Shown piece by piece: positions 1-5,224 of a DNA stretch of 5,478 nucleotides. The stretch is from Methylococcaceae bacterium UBA659 (GTDB lineage: Bacteria; Pseudomonadota; Gammaproteobacteria; Methylococcales; Methylomonadaceae), in contig DBNZ01000068.1 of NCBI GenBank assembly GCA_002299495.1, forward strand, positions 1-5,478, written 5' to 3'. The notes beneath the pieces were generated by a model. It ran no database searches. It was not told the origin of the DNA and saw only the letters and a list, made by a program, of their open reading frames with translations. The position numbers and the translations under genes were made by a program. Every line of letters begins with the position of its first letter. Position 1 is the first letter of the stretch.

Positions 1-127
1 GCGTTTTTGATTTTTATCTAATTGAATACTAAGGATAAAAAATATTAAAGCTATCTAAAATTAACAATGCTAAGCTGGTTAAGTCCGACAGACTCCTAGA
101 CAGGTATCATTTGAGAGGAGAAACATT

Positions 128-349
128 ATGGGTGCAATCAAGATCACGGCAATCATGCTGGTCATAGCCGGCATACTGGGATTGGTGTATGGCGGTTTCA
201 GCTATACCCGGGAAACCCAGGAAGCCAAGATCGGCCCGCTAGAGCTGACCGTTAAAGACACGAAAACGGTCAACATCCCGGTATGGGCGGGTGTGGCGGC
301 GATAGTGGCTGGTGGTGGGCTGCTGCTTTTTGCCAGCAAGAAAAACTAG
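128..349 (+). CDS. Small two-helix inner-membrane protein of unknown function
   Basis: A 73-residue protein with two hydrophobic segments, about residues 5-24 and 52-69, joined by a short polar loop (residues 25-50) rich in charged residues, with a Lys-Lys-Asn tail. The layout predicts a small inner-membrane hairpin. The start is well supported: AGGAG at 116-120 lies 7 bases before the ATG. The pattern GLVYGGFSYT, then KIGPLELTVKD, then a Val/Ile-Pro-Val-Trp-Ala-Gly helix start, looks like a widespread conserved family of small proteobacterial membrane proteins that is usually left unnamed. I recognise the style but cannot assign a function. It is the first of four small + strand genes. The AT-rich leader upstream (1-110) probably holds its promoter, but I could not pick a convincing -35/-10 pair. 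Confidence 0.85.
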   Translation: MGAIKITAIMLVIAGILGLVYGGFSYTRETQEAKIGPLELTVKDTKTVNIPVWAGVAAIVAGGGLLLFASKKN

Positions 350-431
350 GGTTTAAGCAATTTGTTAAGAAGTTTTTAAACCATGCTACAGCGTATTGTG
401 CATTTACAAGCAATTTTTTAGGAGAAGCATC

Positions 432-977
432 ATGCCCAAAAAACAAAACAAATCCGTTTTAATATTGTTTTTTATTACGTTACTTACATCGGTTTTCTTC
501 GTTTCCCTACCGCAAATAGCCGCCGCAAGTGCCTGGTCTACGGCAAGCTCTATGGAATTGATCAACTCCGCTTGTCAATCCGATCCAGAGCAACAGCAAG
601 AACTAAGGCAACTCAAGAAGGAAATTACCGCCGCGGATACTGTCGTGGAGGCTCGTACGATGGCGCTGGCACCGACTGATGGCGCTATTGGCGCATTAAG
701 GAATGCGCGTAGCATCATGCCATTCAGCGATGACCTGCGTTCGGCCGAAACCCGTCTTAATGATGCCCGTTCAAAAATCATATTGGCATCTTCACAAGAA
801 CAAGTCGCCGATGAATTTGACGGCATGATGCTGGCGGGGCTTGATGATGACAGTTTAGCCACGGCAAGCGCCGGTGGAAAGAGTTGCGATTACTCCACAG
901 GCGAAACTGTTGCTATTGTGATTGGTTTGATTCTGGGGATTATCCCGGGGCTGATCTTGCTGGCAGTGCTGTGTTGA
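432..977 (+). CDS. Unrecognised exported protein with C-terminal hydrophobic anchor
   Basis: A 181-residue protein. I chose the ATG at 432 over the upstream in-frame ATG at 396 because AGGAG at 420-424 lies 7 bases before it, and because the protein then begins with a basic stretch (MPKKQNK) followed directly by a long hydrophobic core (residues 8-27) and an AAASA cleavage-like site near residues 30-34: a classic Sec signal peptide. The mature part (about 50-130) is polar, alanine-rich and probably helical, possibly coiled coil, with a Gln/Glu/Lys-rich stretch at 52-67. Residues 158-180 form a strongly hydrophobic Ile/Leu/Gly segment containing a central Ile-Pro-Gly, and the protein ends at Cys181. 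Cys48 and Cys152 flank the mature domain and could form a disulfide. I do not recognise the family. Position suggests an envelope role together with its small neighbours. Confidence 0.8.
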   Translation: MPKKQNKSVLILFFITLLTSVFFVSLPQIAAASAWSTASSMELINSACQSDPEQQQELRQLKKEITAADTVVEARTMALAPTDGAIGALRNARSIMPFSDDLRSAETRLNDARSKIILASSQEQVADEFDGMMLAGLDDDSLATASAGGKSCDYSTGETVAIVIGLILGIIPGLILLAVLC

Positions 978-1027
978 TGCATTAGAGGCCATAGGAGGCT
1001 ACGCGGTATAAACGTCGTAAATCCGTA

Positions 1028-1047
1028 TCTGTTCGCTGCCGCACAGA
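1028..1047. promoter_or_regulatory. Inverted repeat upstream of csbD, candidate operator
   Basis: TCTGTTCG, four bases, then CGCACAGA: two 8-base arms that pair with one mismatch (outer TCTGT/ACAGA perfect, then T against C, then CG/CG). It lies about 100 bases before the CsbD start, in the 173-bp gap 978-1150 where no gene is evident. Size and symmetry fit a dimeric regulator site. It could instead form a small RNA hairpin in a 5' leader, although no T run follows. No regulator can be named from the sequence. Confidence 0.35.
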
Positions 1048-1150
1048 CCGCAATCAGTTTTATCTGTAGATTTTCACCCAGCGACCGGAAACATCTTTCC
1101 ACGCTTTGATCATGGCAATGTAGTCATGGCTAACACATCAGGGGACACTC

Positions 1151-1327
1151 ATGAACAAAGATCAAGTACAAGGCAAAATCGAAGAAATCAAAGGTAAGGC
1201 CAAAGAAGCCGCCGGCGTGATACTGGACGACGAGGCTATGGAGATGGAAGGCAATGTCCAAAAGAACGTCGGTAAAACCCAGTCCGGCTTTGGTAATCTC
1301 AAAGAGGATATTAAGAAAAGCCTCTAA
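1151..1327 (+). CDS. CsbD-family stress protein (YjbJ-like)
   Basis: A 58-residue hydrophilic protein that starts MNKDQVQGKIEEIKGKAKEA and continues with an acidic middle, then a Lys-rich C-terminal half containing GNVQKNVGKTQSGFGNLKED. The DQVQGKIEEIKGKAKE opening and the later repeat of the same amphipathic pattern are typical of the CsbD family, to which E. coli YjbJ (about 69 aa) belongs. CsbD proteins are small, abundant cytosolic proteins induced by general stress; their biochemical role is not established. AGGGGA at 1140-1145 is 5 bases before the ATG. The gene is slightly shorter than usual for the family but complete. It has no membrane segment or signal peptide. It sits 75 bases before the SmbP-like gene and may share a transcript with it. 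Confidence 0.88.
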   Translation: MNKDQVQGKIEEIKGKAKEAAGVILDDEAMEMEGNVQKNVGKTQSGFGNLKEDIKKSL

Positions 1328-1402
1328 AACCAACCCCGTTATGCAATCAAGCAGGGGATGGCAACAAGATAGTCTGAAATAACTTCTTTACAGGAACTGA
1401 AC

Positions 1403-1720
1403 ATGAAATTCACCGATATGAAATACACCGGTTTATTGGCAGCCATCATGCTGGCCTTCGCCTCTTTTAGCGTTTTTGCCGAAGGAAGCCACATGGCAAA
1501 AATGCTAGAACTCACGCAGGCGGCAGTCGAAGCCACGGATGGAAAGGCAATCGCCGAACATGCGGAAGTCGCAAAGACTCACGCAGTTGCCGCCGATGAA
1601 CACTTGGATGCCGCCATTAAGAACTTGGATGAGGCCATCAAACACGGCAAGCTAGGCCATACCGACTTAGCGAAGAAAGCCGCCGAAGAAGCATTAACCC
1701 ATCTGAAAGCGGCACAATAA
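1403..1720 (+). CDS. smbP: Small metal-binding periplasmic protein, SmbP-like
   Basis: A 105-residue precursor. Residues 1-26 form a signal peptide with a hydrophobic core at 10-24 and a Val-Phe-Ala cleavage site before Glu27. The mature ~79 residues are low in complexity and helical, with spaced histidines (H30, H53, H60, H67, H81, H86, H100) and repeated motifs such as EHAEVAKTHA, LDEAIKHGKLGHTDLAKKA and EEALTHLKAA. This matches SmbP, the copper- and metal-binding periplasmic protein first described in Nitrosomonas europaea, a helical bundle with repeating seven-residue periodicity. The likely role is metal buffering in the periplasm. This copy has fewer histidines than I recall for the Nitrosomonas protein, so its metal capacity may be lower. 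AGGA at 1392-1395 gives 7-base spacing to the ATG; an alternative ATG at 1421 would shorten the signal peptide. A strong terminator follows immediately. Confidence 0.82.
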   Translation: MKFTDMKYTGLLAAIMLAFASFSVFAEGSHMAKMLELTQAAVEATDGKAIAEHAEVAKTHAVAADEHLDAAIKNLDEAIKHGKLGHTDLAKKAAEEALTHLKAAQ

Positions 1721-1735
1721 AGAAAACGGTCAAGC

Positions 1736-1773
1736 CCCTTATGGCCAGACGAAGGCTATAAGGGATGCTTTTT
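1736..1773 (+). terminator. Intrinsic terminator after the smbP-like gene
   Basis: CCCTTATGGCC (1736-1746) pairs with GGCTATAAGGG (1754-1764) over 11 base pairs, with a single G-U wobble and a 7-base loop. ATGC and then five T follow (1769-1773). It begins 15 bases after the smbP-like stop codon and should end the transcript of the small-gene block. The T run is short and offset by four bases, which may weaken it slightly. Confidence 0.8.
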
Positions 1774-1853
1774 CGTACAGCGAAGTATTTTCGTTACATT
1801 CTGTATGCAATGTCAATTCCGTAACTTGATTTTTGAAAAGGGGATGTTGCGAA

Positions 1854-2456
1854 ATGCGTTACATTAAACCACAGGAGACGGAACGTCCTGCCCGTAGTGA
1901 TCGATTTGATGCGTTTAGCCCCAAGCTGGGCCGTCATTTTCCTATAGCCAATTTCAGCAATGGCTTTTGTTGGAAGCCTTGCCTTTGATAAAAGCTTTTT
2001 GCGAACGGCCAGCTTTGCTGGAATCCGAAGACCAACAACCTGTTTTAATTGATTTCTGGATTCAGGGCGCCACCGCCGAGTTCTTTCTTGTCATCCGAGA
2101 TGATGGCACACCAAAATTAAAGCGGACCAGGGTCCATTCCCTTCGGGTCTGGTACGAGCAAAAAACAGGGTTACACCGTCCACAGCTCTACCGATTAATC
2201 CGGCGTGCAATGTCGCCCCACCCAGATGGACGAATTTTCGGTTTTCGGGCTTTTTTGTCCTACGTCCGCGTCAAGCACTATCGGGAGGCGCCCATTAAGC
2301 CCAATTACCTTCTCGATAAGCAAGGCGGCAAGATGGGGGCGATGGCGCAGCTATTGTCCAGTTACCCGGAGCTTATCACGTTTTTAGAGCATCAAATATC
2401 TGAAAGCCCTTTGATTCTGCGTTCCCTTCCGGGTGGCAAAATTGCAGTGCAAGGGC
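1854..2456 (+). pseudogene. Unrecognised gene, frameshifted and truncated by an IS
   Basis: Two frames join into one plausible protein of about 201 residues. The ATG at 1854 (AAGGGG at 1838-1843) gives MRYIKPQETERPARSDRFDAFS, then the frame runs into a stop at about 1986-1988. From the four-C run at 1919-1922 the -1 frame reads PQAGPSFSYSQFQQWLLLEA and stays open to the IS at 2460. A fifth C would fuse them perfectly, so one base has been lost, or ribosomes slip there. The body contains an acidic beta-like stretch (VLIDFWIQG, FFLVIRDDGTPKLKRTR), then VHSLRVWYEQKTGLHRPQLYRLIRRA (2132-2209), which has the look of a helix-turn-helix, and later YVRVKHYREAPIKPNYLLD. The natural C-terminus is gone: the last genuine residues are about GGKIAVQG, and anything read beyond 2456 is IS sequence. 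I do not recognise the family; a DNA-binding or mobile-element accessory protein is a guess. Confidence 0.55.
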
Positions 2457-2459
2457 TAA

Positions 2460-2476
2460 GTGCGTGTTTTAAAAGT
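2460..2476 (+). repeat. Left terminal inverted repeat of the IS
   Basis: GTGCGTGTTTTAAAAGT, directly preceded by TAA (2457-2459). It is identical over 17 bases to both ends of the nested MITE, while the right end of the IS differs at three positions. Confidence 0.88.
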
Positions 2477-2527
2477 AGCCAGTACCCGCGAAAATTTGGA
2501 AAACAGCAATTTTTTTGCCATGTCTAA

Positions 2528-2545
2528 GTGCGTGTTTTAAAAGTC
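2528..2545 (+). repeat. Left terminal inverted repeat of the MITE
   Basis: GTGCGTGTTTTAAAAGTC, the exact reverse complement of 2669-2686. The preceding TAA (2525-2527) is one copy of the target duplication. Confidence 0.9.
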
Positions 2546-2668
2546 CGGCGGTGGTGAAACCGAGGTTTTTTTAGATCAAATTCATCTTGAAACAAGGTAA
2601 TTTCATCCAACTTTCCTTTGTTACGTTCGGACAACCCAGTTAATTGTGACCGATTTTTACTACATCTA

Positions 2669-2686
2669 GACTTTTAAAACACGCAC
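2669..2686 (-). repeat. Right terminal inverted repeat of the MITE
   Basis: GACTTTTAAAACACGCAC, the exact reverse complement of 2528-2545, followed by TAA (2687-2689), the second copy of the target duplication. Confidence 0.9.
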
Positions 2687-3492
2687 TAAACGAAAACGCC
2701 CTAAACGCTACCCGACTGATTTAAATGCCCGTAAATGGAATGTGACCCGTAGACTGCTCCCTGCCGCTTTGCCGGGTGGTCGACCGAGAAAAGTCAACCT
2801 ACGAAAGATACTCAGCGCCGTATTCTATGTCGTCCGGAGTGGTTGTGCTTGGCGCTTGCTACCGATGGACTACTTTCCGCCGTACCAAACCGTCTATGGT
2901 TACTTTCGACGGTGGGTCAAAGACGGCACCTGGGAGATGATTCACGATACGCTACGCGCCGATGTCCGGCGAAAAGCGGGGCGACATAAGCACCCTACCG
3001 CAGGAAGCATCGATAGCCAAAGCGTTAAAACAACCGCTTTGGCGGGCATCAAGGGGTATGATGCCGCCAAGTGTATCCAAGGACGCAAGCGCCATATCCT
3101 TGTGGATACCTTGGGGCTCATCATGGTGATTGTGGTGACGGCCGCCAACGTACCTGAACGGGAAGGAGCGAAGCTTATCTTGCAGTCACTGACCGGCAGC
3201 TGCAAAAAGATACGCCGCATTTGGGTGGACGGAGGCTACAACGGCAAGGCATTCACTGCTTGGGTCGCTGGATGCTTCCGCATCGTCTGGGCGGTCGTAC
3301 TTCGCCCTCAGGGTGCTTCAGGATTTAAATTGTTGCCCCGCCGCTGGGTTGTGGAACGAACCTTTGCCTGGCTTTATCGTTATCGCCGCCTGAGCAAGGA
3401 TTACGAAGTCTGTACTGAATCTAGCAAGGCTTTTATCCACATCGCTATGATTAACTTAATGGTAAACAGGCTGGCTCGGGTTTAACCTGAGA

Positions 3493-3509
3493 CCTTTTGA
3501 GACACGCAC
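3493..3509 (-). repeat. Right terminal inverted repeat of the IS
   Basis: CCTTTTGAGACACGCAC, matching the reverse complement of the left end at 14 of 17 positions. The outermost ten bases (ACACGCAC preceded by GA) are nearly perfect and the inner part has drifted. TAA follows at 3510-3512. It begins 8 bases after the transposase stop codon. Confidence 0.82.
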
Positions 3510-3512
3510 TAA

Positions 3513-3829
3513 GTCTGGGTGACGTACAGGAGGTCGTCCAGCGGCAAGAACAAGGTCTCGCGCAGGCTGACCACCACCGCCTCTTCCAGTTCGCCCAAGG
3601 TGGTGTGGTAGGTGTGGGCCTGGTGCGAACGGTCCCGGCAATTGCTCCTGCATTGCTCTACCTCCTGCATCCATGCAGTCGTTCGGTGCTGTCGCGCCCC
3701 TTCCATTTCCGCTACCTAAGCTGCGGGTGACGTTGTATTTTTCCGCCGCCTGCCGTTCGGACAGGGTGGTCGTGCGGATTTCTTCGCGGATTGACGGGGT
3801 GGCCCTGGCCTGGCGCCGGTGTGGCTCAT
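3513..3829 (-). pseudogene. Decayed N-terminal fragment of an IS481-like transposase
   Basis: Read on the minus strand in several frames, this holds the pieces of one protein. MSHTGARPG starts at 3829; IREEIRTTTLSERQAAEKYN and VTRS follow in another frame (about 3803-3719); RKWKGRDSTE comes next (from 3711); then DRSHQAHTYHTTLGELEEA, VVVSLRETLFLPLDDLLYVT runs to the edge of the IS (3643-3513). The order (helix-turn-helix ending in RKWK, a DRSH-x-x-H linker, TTL-x-x-x-EEAVVV-x-LR, LPLDDLLYVT) matches the N-terminal part of one IS481-type transposase group with an rve integrase core. The catalytic core is absent: the gene ends where the IS5-type element begins. At least two frameshifts and an extra segment of about 44 bases between GRDSTE and DRSH make it non-functional. 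Antisense + strand ORFs here are shadows. Confidence 0.75.
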
Positions 3830-3916
3830 GTCTTTCTCATCCTGTTTGTTTGGTAACATGCTGGGCCAGAGTGTCTTTTGCCTGGAATAATGGCCAGCTT
3901 CTGGAAGGTATATTAT

Positions 3917-3932
3917 CATACGGGACTAAACA
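3917..3932 (-). repeat. Possible outer end of the IS481-like remnant
   Basis: On the minus strand this reads TGTTTAGTCCCGTATG, about 90 bases upstream of the transposase start. It begins with TGT, as IS481-type ends commonly do, and its distance from the start codon is sensible. The partner end has been lost with the rest of the element, so this cannot be verified within the window. Confidence 0.3.
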
Positions 3933-3985
3933 CTTACCGCCATCAGGAGACATTGGACAGGTTCTAAGCAGACGGGCTTAAACCC

Positions 3986-5224
3986 TTAGTCAATGGTCTC
4001 AATCCATTCACACCGTTCTTTGACCAGTTTCGATGTGTTGTTATTGCCAACGCCCCTAGCTATGATCGCCACCACTCGGTCATCGCTATCATAGCCGACA
4101 TGGGCTTCCAACGGGTTGGCCAATTTGCCCAGGCCAAAGACGTCAAACACGGTGGCGACGTTAATATTGATATTGGTCACGTCAATGCAAAGTCTGGAGT
4201 CCAGATATTTTTCGACAAAACCATGCGGGATCGCATAGCTGAGCAAATCATTGGGGTCGCTAAAGGCCACGATAGGTGTTTTGCTGACCATGCGGTCGCC
4301 GTGCTTTTCCCCCGCAGGCTGGCAATAGGCATCATATTGGTTATTGACTTCGGGTAACTTAATTCCCAGTTGCAGCATTGGCAATTGATTCGAAAGCATG
4401 TAAATGCGAATTTCCTTGTTTTTTAGTGCGCTTTGAAACTCGACATTCCGTTCCTTAATCAAACCGGCAATCCGTTGCATGCCGTCGATCACGATACGGC
4501 TGCCTAAACTATGGGAAACAAAGGCATATTGATCCCTGTGCAAATGTTCTGAAACCGCTTTGTCATTGAAGGAACAAGTTTGGCTGACGGCATTAGGCAA
4601 ACCCTCCCAGTCGCTTTTGGTCATCCAGCAGAAAGCCTGGGCAAAGGAAACCAGAATATCTTCTCGGCTGTCGCCTAGATACAAGATAGGGTCCGGCCCG
4701 GTCTTATTGGAAAATTGCTTCATCAAATCGTTGACTTCAGCGCGGCGGAAGGAATACTCGCCGGAATTGTCGTAGGCCAACACTTCTTTTTGGCCTGCGG
4801 TGATGGGCGTCCATGTCAATTCGTAGAATATCAGTTCCCGCCGACGGTCTTTGCTTATTAAGCGATTAATGCGTAAATTTCCTAGGTTCTTGCTGTGATC
4901 GTCCCTGCTGGTCAGGGCGATGTTTTTGTAAGGGGCGGACATCACCGTCAAATCCAATGCTTTCGCCAATTTCTCCAAAAAGCGTGTCGAATAGCCAGGC
5001 AAGTGATCCCCTACCCCGTGCACCATCAGCACTTTCATTTTACCTTGGCTATTCCCTAAATAAGGCCCGATACCGGTGAACGACTGACCCCAAACCTGGC
5101 AAACGCGGGTGTCCTCGGCCTGTTGCTTTTCTAGGAAGGCTTCGGCAATGCCTTTGCCAAAACTGGCGCAAGCGGACAACTCCACGGTGAACAAAAGGAT
5201 AAAAAAATATCGGGTCAGTTTCAT
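3986..5224 (-). CDS. Putative lipoprotein with alpha/beta-hydrolase (serine esterase-like) fold
   Basis: A 412-residue protein. Residues 1-18 form a lipoprotein signal peptide ending in Leu-Ser-Ala before Cys19; residue +2 is Ala, so outer-membrane sorting is expected. KMKVLMVHGVGDH (62-74) is a strand followed by the His-Gly oxyanion-loop pattern of alpha/beta hydrolases. FVSHSLGSR (235-243) is a nucleophile elbow with Ser239; the first Gly of GxSxG is replaced by Ser. FSDPNDLLSY (321-330) supplies an acid (Asp323 or Asp326), and LEAHVGY (372-378) a candidate catalytic His375. The order nucleophile-acid-histidine is canonical. The substrate is unknown; an esterase or lipase acting at the cell envelope is the natural inference. 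No Shine-Dalgarno sequence is visible before the ATG. The start overlaps the stop of the upstream ORF as ATGA, so coupling is possible. I do not recognise a named gene. Confidence 0.85.
   Translation of the reverse strand: MKLTRYFFILLFTVELSACASFGKGIAEAFLEKQQAEDTRVCQVWGQSFTGIGPYLGNSQGKMKVLMVHGVGDHLPGYSTRFLEKLAKALDLTVMSAPYKNIALTSRDDHSKNLGNLRINRLISKDRRRELIFYELTWTPITAGQKEVLAYDNSGEYSFRRAEVNDLMKQFSNKTGPDPILYLGDSREDILVSFAQAFCWMTKSDWEGLPNAVSQTCSFNDKAVSEHLHRDQYAFVSHSLGSRIVIDGMQRIAGLIKERNVEFQSALKNKEIRIYMLSNQLPMLQLGIKLPEVNNQYDAYCQPAGEKHGDRMVSKTPIVAFSDPNDLLSYAIPHGFVEKYLDSRLCIDVTNININVATVFDVFGLGKLANPLEAHVGYDSDDRVVAIIARGVGNNNTSKLVKERCEWIETID

Larger units (their letters stand above)
2528..2686. mobile_element. 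159-bp MITE-like non-autonomous element nested in the IS
   Basis: Perfect 18-bp terminal inverted repeats (2528-2545 and 2669-2686) enclose about 123 bp with no ORF of note. TAA flanks both sides (2525-2527 and 2687-2689) as a target duplication. The ends are identical over 17 bp to the left end of the host IS, so it is presumably moved by this or a closely related IS1031-type transposase. The interior shows no obvious similarity to the subterminal sequence of the host IS, so it is not a simple internal deletion of this copy. A weak internal hairpin is possible (AACAAGG at 2591-2597 against CCTTTGTT at 2615-2622). Confidence 0.88.
2520..3485 (+). pseudogene. IS5-superfamily transposase, split by a MITE after codon 2
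   Basis: The ATG at 2520 and most of the second codon (2523-2525) are followed by a 162-bp insertion (nested element plus duplicated TAA). The frame resumes at 2690. Joined, it reads [20 protein letters not shown] and continues into the long ORF that now begins at a GTG at 2742, for 267 residues in total, the usual length. Catalytic residues of the DDE fold are visible in the GTG-numbered product: Asp91 in [10 protein letters not shown], Asp163 in WVDGGYNG and Glu205 in [12 protein letters not shown], with [12 protein letters not shown] at 114-125. The N-terminal part ([29 protein letters not shown]) is the DUF4096-like DNA-binding region of this family. Within the MITE the original frame meets TAA after five more codons. 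The insertion length is divisible by three, but the stop codons inside prevent read-through. A GTG-start product would lack the first 20 residues. Confidence 0.88.
2460..3509 (+). mobile_element. IS5-superfamily element (IS1031-like), carrying a nested MITE
   Basis: The left end GTGCGTGTTTTAAAAGT (2460-2476) and the right end (3493-3509) are inverted repeats matching at 14 of 17 positions. TAA flanks both sides (2457-2459 and 3510-3512), consistent with the TNA target duplications known for the IS1031 group. The element is 1050 bp now; subtracting the 162-bp nested insertion leaves 888 bp, a usual size for this group. It carries a single DDE transposase gene reading left to right, interrupted at its second codon. 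Because the original start codon is disconnected, autonomous movement is doubtful unless the shortened GTG-start product is active or another copy supplies transposase. Confidence 0.88.

Noticed and set aside
22..57. Possible sigma-70 promoter, TTGAAT with TATTAA or TATCTA
   Set aside because: Spacings of 15 and 24 bases are poor and the region is AT-rich enough to produce such words by chance.
350..382. Stem GGTTTAA / TTAAACC between the first two genes as a terminator
   Set aside because: Only 7 mostly A-T pairs with a 19-base loop and no following T run.
575..1102. Minus strand ORFs opposite the exported-protein gene
   Set aside because: Serine- and alanine-rich shadow translations without ribosome binding sites, opposite a gene with a good start and signal peptide.
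1130..1333. Minus strand 67-aa ORF
   Set aside because: It is the shadow of the CsbD gene, which has recognisable family sequence on the + strand.
1328..1366. CCCC/GGGG hairpin between csbD and the smbP-like gene
   Set aside because: A 4-bp stem with a long loop and no T run; not convincing as a terminator or attenuator.
2457..2527. C-terminus of the upstream gene reading into GLSACFKSSQ and onward
   Set aside because: These residues are encoded by the IS left end and the transposase leader, not by the original gene.
2742..3485. Intact 247-aa transposase starting at GTG 2742
   Set aside because: The frame and family N-terminus extend upstream ([12 protein letters not shown] is conserved family sequence), and removal of the MITE shows the true ATG at 2520. 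The GTG is only the first start left after the insertion.
3497..3730. + strand ORF of 77 aa after the IS
   Set aside because: It is antisense to the IS481-like transposase fragment, whose family motifs are readable on the minus strand.
3673..3981. + strand ORF of 102 aa
   Set aside because: Mostly antisense to the IS481 remnant. Its last ~18 codons (beyond 3932) could be the 3' end of an older gene but nothing supports that.
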